14,612 bases of DNA from Bacteroidales bacterium. Lineage in GTDB: Bacteria; Bacteroidota; Bacteroidia; Bacteroidales; UBA932. Location of the stretch: contig JAGAAD010000109.1 of the NCBI GenBank assembly GCA_017615445.1, positions 1-14,612 of the forward strand. Reading direction: 5' to 3'. The translations under genes and the position numbers were made by a program. Of this stretch, positions 7,638-14,612 are shown one piece after another. The notes beneath the pieces were generated by a model. The model worked only from the letters and a program-made list of their open reading frames with translations, had not been told where the DNA came from and did not search any database. Numbering within the stretch: the stretch's first letter is position 1; each line of letters begins with the position of its first letter.

Positions 7638-8305
7638 CACTCTCAGAATTCTGGAAAAAGATCTATTCCAACCCGCGCAGGATAGCGCGCAGACGCCGCT
7701 GGGGCATCCCGGCGATGGTCGCCTTCAGGGATGCGATGGCGAAAGCCGGCATCCCCTGGTCGCCGGTCTACGGCACCCTCCTCGGCGCAATCCGTGAGAA
7801 AGGCTTCATCAAACACGACGACGACATAGACACCGGCGTGTGGAACGACTCCATCCCCGGCGGCCTTGAGAATCTCCACCGCTGCCTCGAAGAGGCCGGT
7901 TTCACCTACGCGCATTCCCTGCTGGTGGACGGCGGCGCTTTCGCGCGCGAGGAGACCTGGAAATGGCACGGCCTGCATGTGGACATCTTCTTCTTCGACA
8001 CCATCGAAGGCGAGCGCTGCAAGGGCTATATGTTCTACCCCTTCAAGGGCACGAAGAACTTCCGCGAGTCCAAGAAACTCTATGGCGGACTGCGTGTCGT
8101 GGAATTCGAAGTGCCGTTCTCCAAGGAAACTGAAATGCTGCCCTTCGACGGAATTGAAATCCCTGTCACGAAGAGCGCGGAAGGTTTCGTGGTGGCCCGC
8201 TACGGCCTGGACTGGCGCACCCCGGACCCCACCTTCGTCTATCCCCGTCCCGGCGTGAGCGGAAATGTGGAACGCCCGGATAAACTTGCCGTAAGAAGCT
8301 TATAA
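7634..8305 (+). CDS. LicD-family phosphotransferase (short, divergent; first of two)
   Basis: LicD proteins move a phospho-substituent from a CDP carrier onto a glycan. This 223-residue copy has the family core SPVYGTLLGAIREKGFIKHD (43-62) followed by DDID, so the metal-binding acidic cluster HDDDID (61-66) is present. GLHVDIFFFD further on is the second acidic motif. No membrane segment or signal peptide is seen. The C-terminal half lacks the extended region seen in many LicD proteins. An upstream in-frame ATG at 7571 lies inside the preceding gene; ATG 7634 overlaps the fusion gene's stop (ATGA) and is preferred. The next licD starts at its stop codon (TAATG). It belongs to a different LicD subtype from its neighbour, so it may attach the group to a different acceptor. 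Acceptor and donor are unknown. Confidence 0.86.
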   Translation: MTLSEFWKKIYSNPRRIARRRRWGIPAMVAFRDAMAKAGIPWSPVYGTLLGAIREKGFIKHDDDIDTGVWNDSIPGGLENLHRCLEEAGFTYAHSLLVDGGAFAREETWKWHGLHVDIFFFDTIEGERCKGYMFYPFKGTKNFRESKKLYGGLRVVEFEVPFSKETEMLPFDGIEIPVTKSAEGFVVARYGLDWRTPDPTFVYPRPGVSGNVERPDKLAVRSL

Positions 8306-9081
8306 TGAGACAGATAGGTATAGACGAGGTCCACGATATCCTCTTCGACATACTTTGCGACATAGACTATTTCTGCCACGCGAACGGCCTGCGCTGGGCA
8401 ATGGGCTACGGCACCGTCCTCGGAGCCGTCCGCTACGGCGATTTCATTCCCTGGGACGACGACGCTGACATAGTCATGCCGCGCGAGGACTTCGACCGCT
8501 TTGTCGCAACCTATCATGGCAAATACGAGTGTATCCTCAACACCCGCCGCGACGACGTCTTTTATGTCGCCGGAGTGGCGAAAGTCCACGACCCTCGCAC
8601 GGACAAGTTCGTGGCCAGCCGCAGCAAATACGTCTGCCACTACGGCGTGAGTGTGGACATCTTCGCCCTCGATCCTGTGCCCGACGATCCCGCCGAGTAT
8701 TCAGTCTTTATGAAAAAGGCCATCCACACTCATCGCAGACTCCTGTATTGCAGCCGCAAGACCGGCTCTCCCCTGCTGATGGTCAGTTCGCATATGCACA
8801 GTCTGGACTGGTGGCTCTCCAAATGCAACTCCCTGGCCCACCGCTACAAAGCCGAAGATTGCAGCAGGATAGGCATCATACTTGGCTCAAGGACCATGCA
8901 CAACGTGCATCCCAAGGACTTTTTCGAGCACCTGAAGCCGCTTCGTCTGCGGGATCGCGAATTCCCTGCGCCAGTGGACACCGCAGCCTATCTCACCCAG
9001 ATGTACGGTCCGGACTACATGACTCCGCCGCCCGTCAGCGAACGGGGCGGACACGGAGGCGAAGTGTGGGCGCTAGAGTAA
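8305..9081 (+). CDS. LicD-family phosphotransferase (second of two)
   Basis: This 258-residue protein is a more canonical LicD family member. The core WAMGYGTVLGAVRYGDFIPW (31-50) runs into DDDADIVMPREDFDRF (51-66), giving the DDDxD metal site. YGVSVDIFALDPVPDD supplies the second acidic motif. The protein has no signal peptide and would act in the cytoplasm on lipid-linked or nucleotide-linked glycan precursors, as proposed for other LicD enzymes. It is the last gene of the + strand cluster and overlaps the preceding gene by one base. Its 3' end overlaps that of the opposing GT2 gene by 9 bp, so no terminator separates them. The pair of LicD genes at the end of a LicC/LicA cluster supports phospho-substituent transfer, whatever the group is. 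Confidence 0.92.
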   Translation: MRQIGIDEVHDILFDILCDIDYFCHANGLRWAMGYGTVLGAVRYGDFIPWDDDADIVMPREDFDRFVATYHGKYECILNTRRDDVFYVAGVAKVHDPRTDKFVASRSKYVCHYGVSVDIFALDPVPDDPAEYSVFMKKAIHTHRRLLYCSRKTGSPLLMVSSHMHSLDWWLSKCNSLAHRYKAEDCSRIGIILGSRTMHNVHPKDFFEHLKPLRLRDREFPAPVDTAAYLTQMYGPDYMTPPPVSERGGHGGEVWALE

Positions 9082-9909
9082 GCCGGGATAGTCTTTCCGG
9101 GCACTCCAATCATAGAGGAAAGCCCAGCGGCGCGCCTTGCGCAGAATCTGACGGTGGCAGCGCCTGATAGGCGAAGTTTCCAGCTTATCCTTATAGAACA
9201 GATACAGATCCAGGAAGTTGCGGAGCTGCTGAGCTTTGCGTTTGCTGCGTTTGCCACGGCTCATGGCTTCAGCATCGGTCCTGCGATAGTGATATAGCGG
9301 CTCGGGGAGCCTCGCGACCGATGCAGCCCTGTCCAGCAGTTGCAGGCTCTGGACCATGTCTTCAGCCTGGCCGAAGCGCGGGAAAAAGATCTCCGGAGTG
9401 AAAAGAGTCCGACGCCAAAACTTAAGCACCACGCTGGGATGTGCGTCGTGGACCAGCACGGCGTCCGCGAAATCCTGGGGCGAAGCGAATTCCTTGTCAG
9501 AAATCACCCTCGAGCGTCCGTCTTCGAACTCCTTCCGTGCGAAGAAGTAGACTACATCCGCGCCTGTTTCTTCCGCTTTTGCAACCAGCCTCTCAGCGGC
9601 ATCCGGCTCGATCCAGTCGTCCGAGTCCACATGCATGATATAGTCTCCCGTAGCGGCCTGAACGCCGGTCTTGCGGGCCTGAGGAAGGCCTTCGTTGACG
9701 GGTTTGCGGATAATTGTTATCCTGTCTTTAAGCCCGGAGTATTCCTTATCAATCAGAGCCTGGAGCAGCTCGATGCTCCTGTCCGGAGTGAAGTCATCCA
9801 CAAATATGAACTGAATGCAAGGATAGCTCTGGCCCAGCACGCTGCGGGCGCACTGTTCGATGTATTTCTCGACTTTGTAGACCGGGACTATTATGCTGAC
9901 CTGTTTCAT
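9073..9909 (-). CDS. GT2 family glycosyltransferase
   Basis: This 278-residue GT-A fold inverting glycosyltransferase would add a sugar from a nucleotide donor to a growing surface glycan. The family strand SIIVPVYKVEKYI is at 5-17, the nucleotide-binding acidic motif FVDDFTPD at 36-43, and the DXD-type metal motif HVDSDDWI at 93-100. FGQAEDM supplies the likely catalytic-base ED. A short basic C-terminal region follows, and no membrane segment is seen. A longer reading starts at 10134 inside the Stealth gene in another frame. The start at 9909 is preferred because it gives the typical MKQVSIIVPVY N-terminus and an ATGA overlap (9906-9909) with the Stealth gene stop. It is the last gene of the minus-strand array and pairs functionally with Stealth in polysaccharide assembly. 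Sugar specificity is unknown. Confidence 0.93.
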   Translation of the reverse strand: MKQVSIIVPVYKVEKYIEQCARSVLGQSYPCIQFIFVDDFTPDRSIELLQALIDKEYSGLKDRITIIRKPVNEGLPQARKTGVQAATGDYIMHVDSDDWIEPDAAERLVAKAEETGADVVYFFARKEFEDGRSRVISDKEFASPQDFADAVLVHDAHPSVVLKFWRRTLFTPEIFFPRFGQAEDMVQSLQLLDRAASVARLPEPLYHYRRTDAEAMSRGKRSKRKAQQLRNFLDLYLFYKDKLETSPIRRCHRQILRKARRWAFLYDWSARKDYPGLL

Positions 9910-10751
9910 TTGGCGGCGGCTTTTGAGATTACCTCCCTGAACTCGCGCTCTCGCTCGGCGGACATCTGGACGTCGTTGATGCAAATCCACTTCCTGTCCG
10001 GAGCATTCAGGAACGCCTCCAGCTGAGCCGGAGTGCCTGCGCCCATCGAGAAATGCCTGCAGGAAAGTCTCTGCAGCTTCACCCTGTCCGTGTGGTACAT
10101 ATAATCCGGGAGGACGTAGTTGCAGACATTCCATTCCCGTCTGAAAGCAGTGAGCGAAGACAGCAGATCTTCCGGAACCTTTTCCATTATCTCTTCTCCC
10201 ACGGACTTTATCTGGGGCGAGGGGGAATGCTGGGGACGGATGAAGATAGGGCTGGGGCGCAGTCCCGCCGCTTTGCGGGCCACGGAATCCGTGTGCCGGA
10301 CTATCTTCTTGAACATGTTAGGAGCCAGAAGATGCTTCGCGAAGCCCCTGCAGATTTTGTCCCCGTCGAAGTACTCATCCTCGCTGCCGGGAGCCACCGG
10401 AATGCAGTCGTCGTTGATGTAGAGATAGCGGTCGCTCATCTCCCCGATGCGATATAAGAACATCTCGATGGTGTTCGAATTGAAAGTGGGCAGATACTCT
10501 GCGGGGATGAAATCCTTGTGCAGAACCACCCTCACTTTGTCCTTAACCCCGTCCGGCACCTGCGAGGGCAGCGCGACCACCAGGAATATCTTGTCTATGA
10601 AGGGAAGATAACGCCTGATATTGCGCACCTGCCACTCCAGAGTTCCCCACTCCCTGTGGCGCTTTGAAGGATCTTTTCCTGCTGCCTCGGAGTACTGCTT
10701 GCGCCACTCCGGATCGGAGCCGTCCACATATGTTATTACTGCATCGATCAT
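9906..10751 (-). CDS. Stealth-family sugar-phosphate transferase
   Basis: Stealth proteins transfer hexose-1-phosphate groups to build phosphodiester-linked surface polysaccharides and are related to the GlcNAc-1-phosphotransferase catalytic core. This 281-residue copy opens with conserved region 1, IDAVITYVDGSDPEW (2-16). Region 2 follows with RNIRRYLPFIDKIFLV (43-58), HKDFIP, LPTFNSNTIE (87-96) and the acidic YINDDCIPV (111-119). Region 3 has RPQHSPSP (172-179) and a later FRREWNVCNYV. No membrane segment is visible, as usual. It is at the short end of the family, so the C-terminal conserved region may be reduced. The start overlaps the uvrA stop by 4 bp (ATGA) and the end overlaps the GT2 start. 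The pairing suggests a capsule-like or O-antigen-like product; the transferred sugar is unknown. Confidence 0.9.
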   Translation of the reverse strand: MIDAVITYVDGSDPEWRKQYSEAAGKDPSKRHREWGTLEWQVRNIRRYLPFIDKIFLVVALPSQVPDGVKDKVRVVLHKDFIPAEYLPTFNSNTIEMFLYRIGEMSDRYLYINDDCIPVAPGSEDEYFDGDKICRGFAKHLLAPNMFKKIVRHTDSVARKAAGLRPSPIFIRPQHSPSPQIKSVGEEIMEKVPEDLLSSLTAFRREWNVCNYVLPDYMYHTDRVKLQRLSCRHFSMGAGTPAQLEAFLNAPDRKWICINDVQMSAEREREFREVISKAAAK

Positions 10752-13531
10752 TTTATATACTGTGCTGTGTAAGTGTCTGTTTTTGCAAGATCTTCAGGTG
10801 TCCCTGCGAAGACCACCTGTCCTCCGCGATCGCCGGCGTCCGGGCCTAGGTCTATCACCCAGTCCGCCGCCTTTATCACGTCCGTGTTGTGCTCGACCAC
10901 CAGCACGCTGTGCCCTCGCTCGAGCAGGGCGTCGAAGGCCTTCAGCAGACGCTCCACGTCGCTGAAATGCAGACCGGTGGTGGGTTCGTCGAATATGAAC
11001 ATAATCTTCTCGCGGCCGCTCTTTTCGCGGCTCAGGGAGAGGAAGTATGCAAGTTTTATGCGCTGACTCTCGCCGCCGGACAGAGTGGACGAACTTTGGG
11101 CGAGTTTCAGGTACTCAAGTCCCACATCCACAAGCGGTTGCAGCTTGAGCGCAATTTCCTTCGCTTCCGGCTCCGGGCCTTCGGAGAAGAACTCTATCGC
11201 CTCTGAGACGCTCATATTCAGGATGTCGTCCACGTTCTTGCCGCGGTAGCGCACCTCCAGCACCTCCGGCTTGAAGCGCTTGCCGCCGCACGATTCGCAG
11301 ACCATCCTCACGTCCGACATGAACTGCATCTCGATCGTGACCACTCCCTCGCCCTGGCACTCAGGGCAACGGCCGCCTTCCTGGTTGAACGAGAAGAACG
11401 ACGGTCCGAAGCCGCTGACCTTCGCGTACTGCTGGTCGGACAGGAGCTTGCGGATTAGGTCATAGACCTTGAGGTAGGTCACCGGATTCGAGCGTGTGCT
11501 CTTGCCTATCGGATTCTGGTCCACGTACTCCACGCGTGTGATGCGGTCCAGGTTGCCCGCCAGGCCCTTGAATGCGCCCGGAGGGTCGCCGGATTCGTTG
11601 ATATGGCGGTAGAGCGCCGGATAGAGGATGTCGCCCACGAGGGTGGACTTGCCCGAACCGGAGACGCCGCTCACGACAGTCAGCACGCCCAGCGGAATCT
11701 GCACGTCGATGGTCTTGAGGTTGTGCTCCATCGCGCCCTGCACCGTGATGCTGTAGGTCCACGGCCGCTTCTCCCTCAGATAGCGGCTCTTGCGGCCGCT
11801 GAGGTACTGCAGGGTGAGCGAGCGGGCGTACGCGTCCTCGGGCAGCTTGTCCGAGTACTTGCCCTCGAAGACTATCTCGCCTCCGCGGGAGCCGGCAAGC
11901 GGACCCATGTCAATCAGCACGTCCGCCGCGCGGATTATCTCCTCGTCGTGCTCGACCACGATCACCGTGTTGCCGAGGTCGCGGAGGCGCTTGAGAACGC
12001 CGATCAGGCGTTCCGTGTCCCTGGGATGCAGGCCGATCGAAGGCTCGTCCAGGATGTACATGGAGCCCACGAGCGAGCTGCCCAGCGCGGTCACGAGATT
12101 CACCCTCTGGCTTTCGCCGCCGGAGAGAGTGTTCATCGCGCGGCTGAGCGTCAGGTACCCGAGGCCCACGTCGTCCAGACACTGCAGGCGGCTGAGCACC
12201 TCGGACAGAGGCTCGCCGACCACCTCGCGCTCTTCGGGCGTGAGCTCGATATTTTTGAAAGCCTCGATGCTCTCCTCCACCGTCATAGACAGGTAGTCGT
12301 GGATGGTGCGGCCGGCCACCTTCACATAAAGGGCCTCCGGGCGCAGACGGCTGCCGTGGCACGAATGGCACACGGTCTTGCCGCTGAAGCGGCTGAGCAT
12401 GTACTTGTATTGAATCTTGTAGCGCTGAGTCTCCACCCAGCTGAAGAATTCGTTGATGCCGATCAGGCGCTCGGGATCCGAGTCATAGGAATCGCCAGGC
12501 TTGGGAGGATCTCCTTCCCAGATAAGTCGCTTTGTGCGATCGTCAAGCTTCAGATAGGGAGTGAAAATATCTATTCCGTATTTGCCGGAGAGCCGGACCA
12601 TATGGTCTTTGAACCAGACCATTTTGTCTCCACGCCAGCAGGCTATCGCCCCGTCGTAGATGCTCTTTGTCTTGTCCGGGATCACCAGATCCTCGCTTAT
12701 TCCTATTATCTTGCCGAGGCCGCCGCAGACGGGGCAGGCTCCCAGCGGGCTATTGAAGCTGAAAAGAAACTCGTCCGGCTGCCGGAACTTCATTCCGTCC
12801 AGCTCGAACTTGTCCGAGAACTCCCGCTCTTCTTTGGCCGAGAGCACACTCATCCGCCCGTCTCCCGCCTTGAACGCGTCCGTGACTGAAGAAATCAAGC
12901 GCGCACGGTCCGAGCGGTCGTGGAAACGGTCCACCAGCAGCTGAGCGACTTCCGGCATCGCGCCGCCCTGCAGGACATCGTCTATCCTGGCGGGCTTGCC
13001 GCCGACCAGCAGCCTGCTGAAACCGTCTTCCTTCAGACCGAGCAGAGCGGACACCCAGTCCTCGCCCCACTCGATGGGCGCGAGTATCATGAAGGTCTCC
13101 TCCAGGCCGTCCAGATATCTGAGCACGTCCGCCACCGTGTCAGCGTGGACCAGGCCGCCCGAGATGGGGCTGTAGGTCTTGCCTATGCGGGCGAAGATAA
13201 GGCGCAGGAAATCGTAGATTTCGGTGGTGGTGGCCACAGTCGAGCGCGGATTCTTCACGCTCACCTTCTGCTCGATGGCTATTGCGGGCGGCACACCTTC
13301 TATAGACTCCACGTCCGGCTTGTTCATCCTGCCGAGGAACTGGCGGGCGTAGGACGAAAGGCTCTGGGCGAAGCGCCGCTGGCCTTCCGCGAAAAGGGTA
13401 TCGAATGCAAGGGAAGATTTTCCGGATCCGGACACGCCGGTCACTACCACGATCTTGTCTCGCGGTATCTCCGCCGTCACATGCTTTAGGTTGTTGACGG
13501 TGGCGTTCCGGATTATTATCTTCTCTTCCAT
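10748..13531 (-). CDS. uvrA: Excinuclease ABC subunit A (UvrA)
   Basis: UvrA is the damage-sensing ATPase of nucleotide excision repair, loading UvrB at DNA lesions. The 927-residue protein is full length, with two ABC ATPase modules. The first Walker A, GVSGSGKSS, is at 32-40 and the second, GVSGSGKST, at about 622-630. ABC signatures LSGGESQRVNL (about 470) and LSGGESQRIKL (about 820) precede the DEP Walker B motifs. Zinc-binding pairs CPVCGG (about 265) with CHSCHG (about 387), and CPECQG (about 720) with CESCGG (about 743), are intact. The segment IGKTYSPISGG replaces the extra cysteine-rich motif of some proteobacterial UvrAs, as I recall for Bacteroidota. Its start overlaps the murQ 3' end by 16 bp and its stop overlaps the Stealth start. 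A DNA repair gene inside cell-envelope genes looks like co-transcription rather than shared function. Confidence 0.98.
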   Translation of the reverse strand: MEEKIIIRNATVNNLKHVTAEIPRDKIVVVTGVSGSGKSSLAFDTLFAEGQRRFAQSLSSYARQFLGRMNKPDVESIEGVPPAIAIEQKVSVKNPRSTVATTTEIYDFLRLIFARIGKTYSPISGGLVHADTVADVLRYLDGLEETFMILAPIEWGEDWVSALLGLKEDGFSRLLVGGKPARIDDVLQGGAMPEVAQLLVDRFHDRSDRARLISSVTDAFKAGDGRMSVLSAKEEREFSDKFELDGMKFRQPDEFLFSFNSPLGACPVCGGLGKIIGISEDLVIPDKTKSIYDGAIACWRGDKMVWFKDHMVRLSGKYGIDIFTPYLKLDDRTKRLIWEGDPPKPGDSYDSDPERLIGINEFFSWVETQRYKIQYKYMLSRFSGKTVCHSCHGSRLRPEALYVKVAGRTIHDYLSMTVEESIEAFKNIELTPEEREVVGEPLSEVLSRLQCLDDVGLGYLTLSRAMNTLSGGESQRVNLVTALGSSLVGSMYILDEPSIGLHPRDTERLIGVLKRLRDLGNTVIVVEHDEEIIRAADVLIDMGPLAGSRGGEIVFEGKYSDKLPEDAYARSLTLQYLSGRKSRYLREKRPWTYSITVQGAMEHNLKTIDVQIPLGVLTVVSGVSGSGKSTLVGDILYPALYRHINESGDPPGAFKGLAGNLDRITRVEYVDQNPIGKSTRSNPVTYLKVYDLIRKLLSDQQYAKVSGFGPSFFSFNQEGGRCPECQGEGVVTIEMQFMSDVRMVCESCGGKRFKPEVLEVRYRGKNVDDILNMSVSEAIEFFSEGPEPEAKEIALKLQPLVDVGLEYLKLAQSSSTLSGGESQRIKLAYFLSLSREKSGREKIMFIFDEPTTGLHFSDVERLLKAFDALLERGHSVLVVEHNTDVIKAADWVIDLGPDAGDRGGQVVFAGTPEDLAKTDTYTAQYIK

Positions 13532-14325
13532 TTATCCACAGCATCGCGCACTGAGCCATGCTTCAGGAGCAGTTCGCGCGCGGTTTCGTAGTCTGTTATT
13601 CCGGTCTCCTCCATCACCATTCTGGTTCCGCGGTCCACCAACTTGCTGTTTGCAAGCTGCATATCTATCATCTTGTTTCCGCGGACGTGGCCCATCCTGA
13701 TCATCACGGAAGTGGAGATCATATTGAGTATCATTTTCTGGGCAGTGCCGGCCTTCATGCGCGTGCTGCCGGTGACAAATTCCGGACCGACCACCGCCAC
13801 TATCGGAATCTCTGCCGCTTCGGCCACTGCCGCATCGGGATTGCATGTGATGCACGCTGTCAGCAAACCGGCCTTGCGGGCGGCTTTGATTGCGCCCACG
13901 GCATAGGGCGTGCTGCCGGAAGCGGCTATACCTATGAGGGTATCAGACGGCTGAGGTTTGAATGGGGCCAGGTCGCGCCAGGCTCCATTCGGGTCATCCT
14001 CCGCGCCCTCGATGGAGCAGCGAAGGGCTTTGTCTCCTCCGGAGATCACCCCGATAAAGAGGCCCGGCTCGGCGCCGAAGGTCGGCGGGATCTCGGATGC
14101 GTCCAGCACGCCGAGCCGGCCGCTTGTGCCGGAGCCGGCGTAGAACACCCTGCCGCCCTGCCGCATGCGAGCCACGATGCTGTCCACCAGCTTTTCTATC
14201 TGGGGAATTGCTCCGCGGACCGCCTCTGCGACAGTCTTGTCTTCTCCGTTTATCCCTTCCAGGAGTTCGCGGGTGCTCATCTGCTCAAGGCAGTCGAAAC
14301 GGGAGGATTGTTCTGTTATTTTCAT
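13516..14325 (-). CDS. murQ: N-acetylmuramic acid 6-phosphate etherase (MurQ)
   Basis: MurQ cleaves the D-lactyl ether of MurNAc 6-phosphate to give GlcNAc 6-phosphate and D-lactate during cell-wall recycling. The 269-residue protein is a single SIS-domain enzyme. The phosphosugar-binding loop YAGSGTSGRLG (62-72) is intact. Two acidic residues expected for catalysis appear in DASEIPPTFG (Glu78) and SIEGAEDD (Glu106). GIAASGSTPYAVGA is the second SIS loop, and TGSTRMKAGTAQK is a family hallmark. It is slightly shorter than the E. coli enzyme (about 298), mainly at the C-terminus, and still complete. Its start overlaps the upstream symporter stop by 4 bp (ATGA) and its end overlaps uvrA by 16 bp, so all are probably one transcript. 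A transporter partner fits uptake or recycling of muramyl sugars. Confidence 0.97.
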   Translation of the reverse strand: MKITEQSSRFDCLEQMSTRELLEGINGEDKTVAEAVRGAIPQIEKLVDSIVARMRQGGRVFYAGSGTSGRLGVLDASEIPPTFGAEPGLFIGVISGGDKALRCSIEGAEDDPNGAWRDLAPFKPQPSDTLIGIAASGSTPYAVGAIKAARKAGLLTACITCNPDAAVAEAAEIPIVAVVGPEFVTGSTRMKAGTAQKMILNMISTSVMIRMGHVRGNKMIDMQLANSKLVDRGTRMVMEETGITDYETARELLLKHGSVRDAVDKWKRR

Positions 14326-14612
14326 TTCTTTTTACTGAATATCCAGAGGCCGGAGAAGGAAAGCAGGCCGTTTACTATCAGCAGGCTGAAGCCCAGGTCG
14401 AAGCCCAGCCAGCGCTTGCCGGCCAGGTTCAGCGCGAGGCACAGGAGCGGGGCCGCAAGCGCTATCCATGGCGCCGCACCGTCGCGAAGCCTGCGCTTTG
14501 TCAGTATCCCGAAGAAGAACAGTCCGAGCAGCGGACCGTAGGTGTAGGATGCCAGTTTATATACCAGATTAATTACGGCGTCGTTGCTGAGCAGATATAG
14601 AGCTACTATTAT
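14322..14612 (-). CDS. Sodium:solute symporter (SSS family), C-terminal part
   Basis: An open frame runs in from the right edge and stops at TGA (14322-14324), giving 96 visible residues of a larger membrane protein. It contains AVINLVYKLASYTYGPLLGL followed by FFFGILTKRRLRDGAAPW, then two more hydrophobic segments and a lysine-rich end (FSKKK). The run of ASYTYGPLLGLFFFGILTKR is characteristic of the SSS family in Bacteroidota, which imports sugars, sialic acid or similar solutes with Na+. The start lies outside the window. It overlaps murQ by 4 bp (ATGA). Coupling with murQ suggests an amino-sugar or muramyl substrate, but other SSS substrates cannot be excluded. Confidence 0.85.
   Translation of the reverse strand: MIVALYLLSNDAVINLVYKLASYTYGPLLGLFFFGILTKRRLRDGAAPWIALAAPLLCLALNLAGKRWLGFDLGFSLLIVNGLLSFSGLWIFSKKK

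Noticed and set aside
6642..7640. Minus-strand open frame of 332 codons opposite the LicCA fusion
   Set aside because: Antisense shadow of a gene with clear motifs in both halves; no domain and no coupling to any neighbour.
2764..9081. Calling the cluster a plain phosphocholine (lic) operon
   Set aside because: LicA, LicC and LicD types are present, but LicB is absent and the dehydrogenase, amidohydrolase and second nucleotidyltransferase are unexplained by that pathway. Choline remains one possible substrate only.
9340..10026. Plus-strand open frame of 228 codons opposite GT2 and Stealth
   Set aside because: It lies opposite two genes with clear family motifs and shows no domain of its own.
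9910..10134. Longer N-terminus for the GT2 gene
   Set aside because: It would overlap the Stealth gene by 229 bp out of frame, and the added residues do not look like a GT2 N-terminus. ATG at 9909 gives the family start and an ATGA junction.
11603..12889. Long + strand open frame (428 codons) opposite uvrA
   Set aside because: It is the antisense shadow of uvrA, whose motifs are complete. The frame is kept open by the high GC of third codon positions, and the translation is rich in His, Ala, Arg and Val with no recognisable domain.

Overview
The window reads as a gapless, gene-dense chromosomal segment of a Bacteroidota bacterium, probably a Bacteroidales member. Three things point there: an Na+-translocating NADH:quinone reductase operon (nqr), a FimB/Mfa2-like lipoprotein, and the only obvious promoter, which matches the Bacteroidota consensus (TTG, 20 bp, TAnnTTTG) rather than a sigma-70 one. 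Almost every gene touches or overlaps its neighbour (ATGA or TAATG junctions). The longest non-coding gap is only 53 bp (2764-2816), so no stretch over 300 bases lacks a gene. I saw no tRNA, rRNA, CRISPR array, insertion sequence or attachment site.

Region 1 (1-2763, + strand): the last codons of what is probably nqrD, then complete nqrE and nqrF. The nqrF stop codon overlaps by one base the start of a small lipoprotein gene of probable FimB/Mfa2 type. A perfect 8-bp hairpin lies inside that gene's signal-peptide region.

Region 2 (2764-9081, + strand): a Bacteroidota-type promoter drives six tightly packed genes. They are an opine-dehydrogenase-like NAD(P) oxidoreductase, a LicC-like nucleotidyltransferase, a YtcJ-like amidohydrolase, a LicC-LicA fusion (nucleotidyltransferase plus choline-kinase-like domain), and two LicD-family phosphotransferases. 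The licA/licC/licD logic is the phosphocholine decoration pathway: kinase, then CDP-activation, then transfer to a glycan. Here it is joined by an opine-type dehydrogenase, an amidohydrolase and a second nucleotidyltransferase, and no LicB-type choline transporter is present. The best reading is a pathway that makes, activates and transfers a phosphorylated amino-alcohol or opine-like substituent onto surface glycans. This is the most interesting part of the window.

Region 3 (9073-14612, - strand): reading from right to left, a sodium:solute symporter (3' part only), murQ, uvrA, a Stealth-family sugar-phosphate transferase and a GT2 glycosyltransferase, all with overlapping ends. Its last gene meets the last licD gene tail to tail with a 9-bp overlap. 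Two phosphodiester-forming glycan systems (LicD type and Stealth type) therefore converge on one point, which suggests a locus for surface polysaccharide synthesis and decoration next to housekeeping genes.
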